Shown here piece after piece: positions 1 through 5,298 of a stretch of 7,070 bases of DNA (position 1 is the stretch's first letter; the number at the start of each line of letters is the position of its first letter). The notes under the pieces were generated by a model. It was given only the letters and a program-made list of their open reading frames with translations. It made no database searches and was not told the DNA's origin. The stretch comes from JANMAT01 sp031359995. Lineage in GTDB: Bacteria > Actinomycetota > Acidimicrobiia > Acidimicrobiales > Ilumatobacteraceae. Location: positions 1 to 7,070 of the forward strand of contig JANMAT010000217.1 in the NCBI GenBank assembly GCA_031359995.1, given 5' to 3'. A program made the position numbers and the translations under genes.

Positions 1-33
1 CCGCCCGCCGCGCGAGATCTGGGCGCGGGGCGG
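1..33. repeat. Imperfect GC hairpin at the left window end
   Basis: CCGCCC (1-6) can pair with GGGCGG (28-33), and CGCGC (9-13) with GCGCG (23-27). This leaves a 2-nt bulge and a 9-nt loop containing AGATCT. It lies in the region read as the DnaX Ala/Pro linker. In such sequence pairing is easily found by chance, so it is recorded mainly because the right end shows the same kind of structure. Confidence 0.35.
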
Positions 34-773
34 GCCGGCGGGCCGACTCGTACCTCGCGTCCGGGCGCTCGCCCGCCGCGGCCCGCGGGGCGCGCCCTCG
101 CCGGGCGGCCCCGCCCCGGCGGCGCCGGCCCGCCGCGGCCCCCGCTCCGGCCGCCGCCGCGCCGGCGGCACCTGCCGCCCGCGCCCCCGGCGGCGGGCGC
201 GCCCAGGTCGGTGCCCGCGCTCAGCGCACCGAGCCCGCGGCCGCGGCACCACCGCCGGCGGCGATGCCGGCCGATGCCCCGCCAGCCGGCGCGGCCGCAC
301 CGGCCCCGGCATCGGCCGCTCCCGGCGGTACGGGTGTGCCGTCGCGCGACCAGCTCACCCTGGCCTGGGCCGACCACGTGCTGCCCATGTTGAAGGGCAT
401 GGCCAAGGCCCGCTTCGCCGCCGGTCGCTTCATCGACGGCGACGGCACCGCCGCGGTGCTGGCCCTGCCCAACGGCCCGCACCGAGACGCCTGCGAGCCC
501 CTGCGGCCCCAGGTGGAAGGCGCCCTGGCCGCCCACTTCGGGCGAGCGGTACCGGTACGGCTCGTCGTCGACGGCGGTCCACCGACTGACGGGCCCGGAG
601 GGGCCGACGGACCACCCCCTCCGGCCGACGACGACACCGGTCCGATCCCCGACGAGCCCTTCGACCCGGGCGAGCTCGTCGACGCCCCCCTCGAGCCGAC
701 CGTCAGCGCGGTCGAGCGCGTCGCCGCCGCCTTCCCGGGGGCCAAGCTCCTCGACGACGACGGCGGGGCCTGA
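1..773 (+). CDS. dnaX: DNA polymerase III subunit gamma/tau, C-terminal part (5' end outside window)
   Basis: This is the 3' part of the clamp-loader gene. Its product, DnaX, forms the ATPase core that loads the sliding clamp and tethers the replicative polymerase. The frame is open from position 3 to the TGA at 771-773, with no in-frame start that must be used, so the true start and the AAA+ ATPase domain lie upstream. Up to about 330 it encodes an Ala/Pro/Gly-rich linker, as in DnaX. From about 330 to 578 comes a compact domain (LTLAWADHVLPMLK, then ALPNGPHRDACEPLRP and VEGALAAHFGRAVPVRLVVDG) that I recognise as the actinobacterial DnaX C-terminal domain. An acidic Gly/Pro/Asp tail and a last helix (VERVAAAFPGAKLL) follow. 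The first 130 bases or so are low-complexity GC, so the reading there is the least certain. An ATG at 264 lies inside the linker and is not a credible start. recR follows after 3 nt, implying co-transcription. Confidence 0.85.
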   Translation, partial: ARRARSGRGAGRRADSYLASGRSPAAARGARPRRAAPPRRRRPAAAPAPAAAAPAAPAARAPGGGRAQVGARAQRTEPAAAAPPPAAMPADAPPAGAAAPAPASAAPGGTGVPSRDQLTLAWADHVLPMLKGMAKARFAAGRFIDGDGTAAVLALPNGPHRDACEPLRPQVEGALAAHFGRAVPVRLVVDGGPPTDGPGGADGPPPPADDDTGPIPDEPFDPGELVDAPLEPTVSAVERVAAAFPGAKLLDDDGGA

Positions 774-776
774 GCC

Positions 777-1385
777 GTGGCCAACACCTACGCCCCGCCG
801 GTCCAGTCGCTCATCGACGAGCTGGCCCGCCTGCCCGGCATCGGCCCCAAGTCGGCCCAGCGCATCGCCTTCCACCTGCTGAAGATCCCGGTGCAGGACG
901 TGGCCAACCTGGCCCACGCCATCACCGACGCCAAGGCCAGGGTGCGCTTCTGCGAGCGCTGCTACAACCTGGCCGAGGGCGAGCTGTGCACCATCTGCGC
1001 CGACAGCCGCCGCGACCCCCGCATCGTGTGCGTGGTGGAAGAGGCACGCGACGTCGTGGCCATCGAGCGCACCGGTGAGTTCAACGGGGTGTACCACGTG
1101 CTGCTGGGGGCGATCAGCCCCATCGACGGCGTCGGCGCCGACCAGCTGAAGGTGCGCGAGCTCGTGCTGCGACTGGGCGCCGAGCCCATCGAAGAGGTCG
1201 TGGTGTGCACCAACCCGAACATCGACGGTGAGGTCACGGCCATGTACCTGGCCCGCCTGCTACGACCACTCGACGTGAAGGTCACCCGGCTGGCCAGCGG
1301 CCTGCCCGTGGGTGGCGACCTCGAGTACGCCGACGAGCTCACGCTCGGCCGCGCCTTCGAGGGCCGCCGTGAGATCGATGGCTGA
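777..1385 (+). CDS. recR: Recombination mediator protein RecR
   Basis: RecR acts with RecO (and RecF) to load RecA onto single-stranded DNA at gaps during recombinational repair. At 202 aa it has the usual family length and all parts are visible. There is an N-terminal helix-hairpin-helix (LPGIGPKSAQRIAFHLL, about residues 19-35) and a four-cysteine zinc finger (C59, C62, C71, C74). A Toprim domain runs from about residue 83, with acidic residues E88/E89 and the NPNIDGE segment at 146-152. The C-terminus is typical (RLASGLPVGGDLEYADE). The start is GTG at 777, 3 nt after the dnaX stop. It matches the usual RecR N-terminus, and the only nearby SD-like sequence is a G-run at 764-768, so translational coupling to dnaX is likely. 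Many bacteria have ybaB/ebfC between dnaX and recR; here there is no room for it. Confidence 0.97.
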   Translation: MANTYAPPVQSLIDELARLPGIGPKSAQRIAFHLLKIPVQDVANLAHAITDAKARVRFCERCYNLAEGELCTICADSRRDPRIVCVVEEARDVVAIERTGEFNGVYHVLLGAISPIDGVGADQLKVRELVLRLGAEPIEEVVVCTNPNIDGEVTAMYLARLLRPLDVKVTRLASGLPVGGDLEYADELTLGRAFEGRREIDG

Positions 1386-1415
1386 AACCCTCGACCATCG
1401 ACGGCGGAAAAAGCA

Positions 1416-1477
1416 CTGAGGTGCCGGCCTTCGAGCTGGAGCGGGCGGACAAGCCAGCTCGAAGACAGGCACCTCAG
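1416..1477 (-). terminator. Large interrupted inverted repeat, probable intrinsic terminator
   Basis: Two arms pair perfectly apart from one 3x3 internal loop. CTGAGGTGCC (1416-1425) pairs with GGCACCTCAG (1468-1477), and CTTCGAGCTGG (1429-1439) pairs with CCAGCTCGAAG (1454-1464). That gives 21 base pairs around a 14-nt loop (1440-1453). It lies in the gap between the convergent recR and the secreted-protein gene. Read on the minus strand, the stem is followed within 3 nt by TTTTT (complement of 1408-1412), the arrangement of an intrinsic terminator for the minus-strand gene. On the plus strand no T-run follows, though the stem could still stop or protect recR transcripts. This would make it a shared terminator. 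The assignment comes from sequence layout only. Confidence 0.72.
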
Positions 1478-1575
1478 ATCTGTGGTCGGAAGGCGGGGGA
1501 GGACGCCATCCGGCTTTACGAACACGTTACGACATTGACGGGATCATGACAAGGTGCCGTCAGGCCAGCATTCGG

Positions 1576-3135
1576 TCAACGGGCGGCAAACGCAGTCTTC
1601 CCCACGTCGCGGTAGAAGCCGGTGATGTCGACCACGAGGCCGGACCCGTTCTGCGTGTAGATCGAGAAGTGGCCGGTGGCCAGGGGCGACGTGACCTGGT
1701 TGGGTACGGTCTGGCCCGGCCGGTCCAGGTTCAGGTTCGAGGCCAACGGCGGTGACCCGGCGCCCGACCACACCGTCACGTAGCCCCGGTCGAGCGCATC
1801 CACGGCTGTAACATTTGCCGTGACACCCGTCGCATCGGCGCTCACCCCCGCCGCCGTCGCGTCGATGACGGCGATCACGTCACGGCCGGCCACTGGCCCG
1901 GCCACGCGGGTGTCGAGCAGGCGCAGCGGGCCCACCGGGAAGAACAGACCGACCACGTCGACCGCGGCCGACGCGTCGGTGTACCAACCGACCACGTCCA
2001 CGACGACATCGGAGCGCTGGTGGCTGTAGAGGCTCAGCTTGCCCGACGCCGGCAGGCTCACCACGACCTGGTTCGCAATGGTCTGACCGACGCTGTCGGT
2101 GTTCACGTTCGACACGACCGGCCGCACGATGCCGGCCGGCCACACCGTGACGAACCCGGCGCCGGCGGCGTTGGTCGACGTCAGGTTGAGCATGACGGCG
2201 CTGACCCCGGTCGGCGGCACGCCGCCCCGCCCGGTCACCGCCAGGTCGCGCTGCTCGCCCGGGATGAACGGGCCACCGGTGTCGCGGGTGTCGAGCAGGC
2301 GGGCGGGCATGACCGGTTGGTACCGCCCCGAGGCCGTCGGCGCGGTGGGCAGGAAGTAGCCGGCGATGTCGGCCACCAGATCGGACGTGGACGTGCTGAA
2401 GAAGGCGATCGTGCCGCCCGCGCCCAGCCCGACGGTCGCCAGGTTGGCGATGGTCTGCCCGGCCCGCTCGACGTTCAGGTTCGAGGCGGTCGGCTGGGGC
2501 TTGCCCGCCGGCCACACCGTCACGTAGCCGGGCCCGGTCGTGTTGGTGGTGGTCACGTTCAGCACCACGGCACCGGCGGCGGCATCGATCGTGCCGGCCG
2601 GCAGCGTGAGCACCTGCGTGCCCCCGGCGGGCACGACGCCCGACCACCCCAGCCCGGTGCGCGAGTCCAGGACGCGCAGCGGGCTCATGGCGACGAACCG
2701 GTAGCCGGCCAGGTTGCCCCCCAGCACCACCTCGGAGCGGGCCGTGCCCACGAGGTCGACGGCGTGGTCGGCGCCGTTGGTCGAGAACGCCAGCGTCGCC
2801 CGGTAGGTACCGCCGACGTACGGCAGGAACTCGACGTTGTACGCCCACGCGTCGCCGGGAAGCACGGTGCGCGGCTCTTTCACCCCGACGATGCTGAACA
2901 GCGCGGCGTTGGCACCCTCGATGCGCGGCACGCCGAGCTTCACGCTGCTGGCGGTGTCGTTGCGGACCGTCACGGCCAGACGCGGGCCGGTGTCGAACAC
3001 CGGCAGGGTGACGATGGGGAACGTCACCGACGACGGGAACGTGACCGCGTTCGTGGCCGCCGACGCGCGCATCGCCGCGGGTAGCTGCACGCTCCCGAGC
3101 ACGACCAACGCAACGATGCCACGACGCAGCCGCAT
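1576..3135 (-). CDS. Secreted protein with Ig-like domain and three RLLDTR-type repeats
   Basis: This is a 519-aa exported protein of unknown function. A signal peptide is clear: MRLRR, a hydrophobic stretch at about 6-22, and an ASA motif with likely cleavage after A26. Residues about 31-132 look like an immunoglobulin-type beta domain of the choice-of-anchor D/HYDIN kind (VTVRNDTASSVKLG, LPGDAWAYNVEFLP, LVGTA). Three related units of about 110-117 aa follow, at about 145-261, 272-385 and 399-508. Each begins with LRVLDSR or RLLDTR and contains NVT/NLT, G(Y/F)VTVW, SN(L/V)N, GQT(I/V)xN and a final V(V/A)D(I/V)xG(Y/W/F)(F/Y). I recognise this unit from many actinobacterial surface proteins, but I know of no established activity. 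There is no LPXTG, C-terminal membrane helix or catalytic motif, so it is probably released or held non-covalently. The start has a good SD (GGAG 7 nt upstream). Carbohydrate or surface binding is only a guess. Confidence 0.9.
   Translation of the reverse strand: MRLRRGIVALVVLGSVQLPAAMRASAATNAVTFPSSVTFPIVTLPVFDTGPRLAVTVRNDTASSVKLGVPRIEGANAALFSIVGVKEPRTVLPGDAWAYNVEFLPYVGGTYRATLAFSTNGADHAVDLVGTARSEVVLGGNLAGYRFVAMSPLRVLDSRTGLGWSGVVPAGGTQVLTLPAGTIDAAAGAVVLNVTTTNTTGPGYVTVWPAGKPQPTASNLNVERAGQTIANLATVGLGAGGTIAFFSTSTSDLVADIAGYFLPTAPTASGRYQPVMPARLLDTRDTGGPFIPGEQRDLAVTGRGGVPPTGVSAVMLNLTSTNAAGAGFVTVWPAGIVRPVVSNVNTDSVGQTIANQVVVSLPASGKLSLYSHQRSDVVVDVVGWYTDASAAVDVVGLFFPVGPLRLLDTRVAGPVAGRDVIAVIDATAAGVSADATGVTANVTAVDALDRGYVTVWSGAGSPPLASNLNLDRPGQTVPNQVTSPLATGHFSIYTQNGSGLVVDITGFYRDVGKTAFAAR
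1612..1941 (-). repeat. Repeat unit 3 of the secreted protein (residues about 399-508)
   Basis: Third and most diverged unit, with LRLLDTRVAGPV, a shorter middle segment, NVTAVDALDRGYVTVW, SNLNLDRPGQTVPN and LVVDITGFY. It ends 11 residues before the protein's C-terminus, so nothing follows it that could act as an anchor. A partial extra motif (AVDVVGLFF, residues 391-399) just before it resembles the end of a unit and may be a remnant of an older duplication. Confidence 0.8.
1981..2322 (-). repeat. Repeat unit 2 of the secreted protein (residues about 272-385)
   Basis: Second unit, with ARLLDTRDTGGPF, LNLTSTNAAGAGFVTVWPAG, SNVNTDSVGQTIAN and DVVVDVVGWY. It contains a 19-bp DNA stretch (2283-2301) identical to one in unit 3 (1905-1923), which covers the LLDTR codons. 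Its core otherwise differs more from units 1 and 3 than they do from each other in the GQT and VTVW regions. Confidence 0.85.
2353..2703 (-). repeat. Repeat unit 1 of the secreted protein (residues about 145-261)
   Basis: First of three homologous beta-rich units. It shows LRVLDSR near its start, then NVTTTNTTGPGYVTVWPAG, SNLNVERAGQTIAN and DLVADIAGYF. It is the only unit with Ser instead of Thr in the LD(T/S)R motif. Two DNA stretches are identical to unit 3: 15 bp at 2473-2487 (same as 1729-1743) and 18 bp at 2512-2529 (same as 1768-1785). Confidence 0.85.
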
Positions 3136-3162
3136 AGCTCCTCTCCGCCCGGACGGACCCTA
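3136..3162 (-). promoter_or_regulatory. RBS and candidate -10 element of the secreted-protein gene
   Basis: Reading the minus strand, GGAGAGGAG (complement of 3138-3146) lies just before the ATG at 3135, a strong Shine-Dalgarno region that fixes the start. Further upstream TAGGGT (complement of 3157-3162) fits the actinobacterial -10 pattern TANNNT and would give a short leader of about 15 nt. No good -35 hexamer is visible, so the RBS is firm and the promoter tentative. Confidence 0.45.
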
Positions 3163-3282
3163 GCGGTCACTGTGGGCGGCGGCGACGCTGGAAGCGTGAC
3201 GCGCCGGCAAAGCCGACATCAAGCTCTCTGCCAGGCGCGTGCTGGCACGCGTCGGCCCGTGACCAGCGGTCGTGACGGCTGC

Positions 3283-4473
3283 TCAGACGGTGCGCACGAT
3301 GATGGCGTCACCCTGACCGCCACCACCGCACAGGGCCGCCGCGCCGGTGCCGCCACCACGGCGACGCAGCTCGTGGAGGATGGTGAGGGCGAGCCGGTTG
3401 CCGCTCATGCCGATCGGATGGCCGAGGGCGATGGCGCCACCGTTGACGTTCGTGATCTCGTCGGTGATGCCGAGCTCGGCCATGGACGCGATGCCCACCG
3501 CGGCGAACGCCTCGTTCAGCTCGAACAAGTCGATGTCACCGACCGTGCCACCGATGCGGCCGAGGGCCTTCAGGATGGCCTGGCTCGGCTGGTGCAGCAG
3601 GCTGGCGTCGTCAGGGCCGGCCACCATGCCGTAGGACATGACCTCTCCCAGCGGCTGCACCCCGCGCGCCTCGGCCGCGCGCTTCGACATGATCACCATG
3701 GCCGATGCGCCGTCGGACAGCTGTGACGCGTTGCCGGCGGTGATGGTGCCGTCGGTGCCCTTGTCGGCGAACGCCGCCTTCAGGCCGCCGAGCGACTCGG
3801 GCGTCGTGCCCGGGCGCACACCCTCGTCGTGCTCGACGAGGAGAGGGTCGCCCTTGCGCTGCGGGATCGACACCGGCGCGATCTCGTCGGCGAAGCGCCC
3901 GTCCTTGATGGCGGCCGCGGCCCGCTCGTGGCTCTGGGCCGCCACCTCGTCCTGGGCCGCGCGCGTGATGCCGCCCCCGTTGTAGCGCTCGGTGCTGGTG
4001 CCCATGAGGCACGCGTCGAACGCGCACCACAGGCCGTCGCGGACGATGGCGTCGTACATCTCGGTGTTGCCGTAGCGGAAGCCGCCGCGCGCGCCCGGCA
4101 GGATGTGGGGCGCCTGGGTCATGGACTCCATGCCGCCGGCCACCACGATGTCGGCCTCACCGGCGGCGATCATCTGGTCGGCGAGGTAGATCGTGTTCAG
4201 CCCGGAGAGGCACACCTTGTTGATGTTCACCGACGGCACGCTCATGGGGATGCCGGCGTTCACGGCCGCTTGGCGCGACGGCACCTGCCCCTGCCCGGCC
4301 ATGAGCACCTGGCCCATGAGCACGTGCTCGACCTCGTCAGGCGGCACGCCGGCGCGCTCCAGGGCGGCGGCGATGGCGAACCCGCCCAACTCGGCCGCGG
4401 TGAAGCCGGCCAGGGCGCCACTCAGCTTCCCGATCGGGGTACGGGCACCGGCGACGATGTAGGACCCAGCCAT
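3283..4473 (-). CDS. Acetyl-CoA C-acyltransferase (thiolase)
   Basis: This is a thiolase of 396 aa, the normal family length. Such enzymes cleave 3-ketoacyl-CoA with CoA, or condense two acetyl-CoA to acetoacetyl-CoA, in the cytoplasm. All catalytic landmarks are present: the nucleophilic cysteine C88 in NKVCLSG, the NEAF motif (320-323), H352 in GHP, and C382 in the CGGGGQGD loop. The N-terminus (IVAGARTPIGKLSGAL) and TAGNASQLSDGAS (245-257) are also typical. NKVCLSG resembles actinobacterial FadA4-like acetyl-CoA acetyltransferases, but substrate chain length cannot be read from sequence. The reading frame stays open far upstream to 5841. The real start is the ATG at 4473, because a perfect AGGAGGT (complement of 4479-4485) lies 5 nt before it and homology begins there. 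It lies 92 nt after thrH on the same strand. Confidence 0.95.
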   Translation of the reverse strand: MAGSYIVAGARTPIGKLSGALAGFTAAELGGFAIAAALERAGVPPDEVEHVLMGQVLMAGQGQVPSRQAAVNAGIPMSVPSVNINKVCLSGLNTIYLADQMIAAGEADIVVAGGMESMTQAPHILPGARGGFRYGNTEMYDAIVRDGLWCAFDACLMGTSTERYNGGGITRAAQDEVAAQSHERAAAAIKDGRFADEIAPVSIPQRKGDPLLVEHDEGVRPGTTPESLGGLKAAFADKGTDGTITAGNASQLSDGASAMVIMSKRAAEARGVQPLGEVMSYGMVAGPDDASLLHQPSQAILKALGRIGGTVGDIDLFELNEAFAAVGIASMAELGITDEITNVNGGAIALGHPIGMSGNRLALTILHELRRRGGGTGAAALCGGGGQGDAIIVRTV

Positions 4474-4507
4474 GGCGGACCTCCTGGAACGAGAGGCCCC
4501 CAGCTTA
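4474..4507 (-). promoter_or_regulatory. Thiolase RBS and candidate -10 element
   Basis: AGGAGGT (complement of 4479-4485), 5 nt before the ATG at 4473, is a full Shine-Dalgarno match and decides the start inside a much longer open frame. TAAGCT (complement of 4502-4507) fits the TANNNT -10 pattern and would give a leader of about 20 nt, so the thiolase may have its own promoter within the thrH gap. The -35 region has only a weak TTTCGA. Confidence 0.5.
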
Positions 4508-4532
4508 TGGGCGCCGTCGCCCGCCTCGAAAG

Positions 4533-4565
4533 CGGCGACCCGGCCGGCGACCCGGCCCGGGCCGG
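4533..4565. repeat. 12-bp tandem duplication running into a 14-bp palindrome
   Basis: CGGCGACCCGGC occurs twice head to tail (4533-4544 and 4545-4556). The second copy runs into the perfect palindrome CCGGCCCGGGCCGG (4552-4565), which abuts the thrH stop codon (4566-4568). The palindrome could form a weak GC hairpin after thrH, but there is no spacer loop or T-run. Replication slippage in GC-rich sequence is the simplest explanation. Confidence 0.5.
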
Positions 4566-5189
4566 TCAGCTCAGGACGGCGCTGATGCGGGCCAGCAGCT
4601 CGTCGTAGGTGTCGAGCGCCGGGAACCGGGGGAACTCGGCGATGACGTGGGCGGGAGCGTGGAACAGGAAGCCGGCGTCGGCCTCGGCCAGCATGGCGGT
4701 GTCGTTGTAGGAGTCGCCGGCCGCCACCACCCGGTAGTTCAGCCCGTGCAGGGCCTGCACCGCACGGCGCTTCTGGTCGGGCATGCGCAGCCGGTAGTCG
4801 ACGACGCGGTCGTCGGTCACCACGAGCCGGTGGCACAGCAGGGTGGGCATGCCCAGGTGCCGCATGAGCGGGCGGCCGAACTGCTCGAACGTGTCCGACA
4901 GGATCAGCACCTGGGTGCGCTGGCGGAGCTCGTCGAGGAACGCCGGGGCGCCGGGCAGCGGTTCGAGCCCACCGATCACGTCCTCGATCACCGACATCGT
5001 GAGGTCGTGGGCAGCCAGAAGTTCGAGGCGGCCCTTCATGAGCACGTCGTAGTCGGGTTCGTCGCGCGTGGTGCGCCGCAACGCGTCGATCCCGGTGCGC
5101 TCGGCGACGGCGATCCAGATCTCGGGTACGAGCACCCCCTCCAGATCCAGGGTCACGATCGACTGGCGGGGGTCGGCAGAGCTCGTCAT
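4566..5189 (-). CDS. thrH: ThrH: phosphoserine phosphatase / homoserine phosphotransferase (HAD family)
   Basis: This 207-aa HAD-superfamily enzyme closely resembles ThrH of Pseudomonas aeruginosa, which dephosphorylates phosphoserine and can pass the phosphate to homoserine. It could therefore serve serine synthesis and, indirectly, threonine synthesis. Visible motifs are motif I DLEGVLVPE (nucleophile D15; E17 where most HADs have Asp, as is normal for ThrH), motif II LSDTF (S98), motif III K140, and motif IV GDSYND (D159, D163). The segments TTRDEPDYDVLMKGRLELL, PTLLCHRL and FHAPAHVIAEFPRFPA also match ThrH. The ATG at 5189 gives about six residues more than ThrH before motif I. No Shine-Dalgarno is visible, so a different start or a leaderless message is possible. 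It is divergent from the MDR gene (109-nt gap). Confidence 0.92.
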   Translation of the reverse strand: MTSSADPRQSIVTLDLEGVLVPEIWIAVAERTGIDALRRTTRDEPDYDVLMKGRLELLAAHDLTMSVIEDVIGGLEPLPGAPAFLDELRQRTQVLILSDTFEQFGRPLMRHLGMPTLLCHRLVVTDDRVVDYRLRMPDQKRRAVQALHGLNYRVVAAGDSYNDTAMLAEADAGFLFHAPAHVIAEFPRFPALDTYDELLARISAVLS

Positions 5190-5244
5190 GGGCGAACAGT
5201 TTGGCCCAAGCCCGGTCGCGGCACCGAAGACGGCGAGCGGCCCG

Positions 5245-5298
5245 CCGAGGGGCGACTCGGTGGGAAGTTCCCGGGCATCGGTGACGTAACGTCACGGC
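5245..5298. promoter_or_regulatory. Divergent thrH/MDR control region with three inverted repeats
   Basis: Three inverted repeats sit side by side in the gap between the divergent thrH and MDR genes. They are CCGAG/CTCGG with a 6-nt loop (5245-5260), GGGAA-G-TTCCC (5262-5272), and the perfect GTGACGT-A-ACGTCAC (5281-5295), which ends 3 nt before the MDR start codon. The last has the form and size of a dimeric-repressor operator. Within it TAACGT (5287-5292) fits the -10 pattern TANNNT and would place transcription start at or near the ATG at 5299. A bound repressor would cover the promoter. No regulator gene lies in the window, so the cognate protein is unknown. Confidence 0.55.

Noticed and set aside
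1416..1477. The hairpin after recR as an insertion-sequence end or miniature transposon
   Set aside because: No flanking target-site duplication is visible and there is no transposase. The position between convergent genes and the T-run on one side fit a terminator better.
962..1525. 187-codon minus-strand frame opposite recR
   Set aside because: Ser/Arg/Pro-rich antisense translation of a clear recR; crosses the hairpin region and has no family resemblance.
1880..2848. 322-codon minus-strand frame inside the secreted-protein gene
   Set aside because: Overlaps the real gene in another frame on the same strand and reads as Arg-rich low complexity; no credible start signal.
2020..3084. 354-codon plus-strand open frame opposite the secreted-protein gene
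   Set aside because: Arg/Gly/His-rich translation with no motif. It is the antisense shadow of a GC-biased gene that has a signal peptide, repeats and RBS on the minus strand.
3185..3252. Short inverted repeats in the gap after the thiolase (ACGCT/AGCGT and GCGTGC/GCACGC)
   Set aside because: Stems of only 5-7 bp with 2-3-nt loops and no T-run. They may help end the thiolase transcript but are too weak to call as a terminator.
3172..3726. Plus-strand open frame starting in the gap upstream of the secreted-protein gene
   Set aside because: Mostly antisense to the thiolase 3' end; its first part lies in the 147-nt gap but shows no RBS or recognisable protein.
3829..4608. 259-codon plus-strand frame opposite the thiolase
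   Set aside because: Antisense shadow with His/Gly/Arg-rich composition; the thiolase with complete catalytic residues explains the region.
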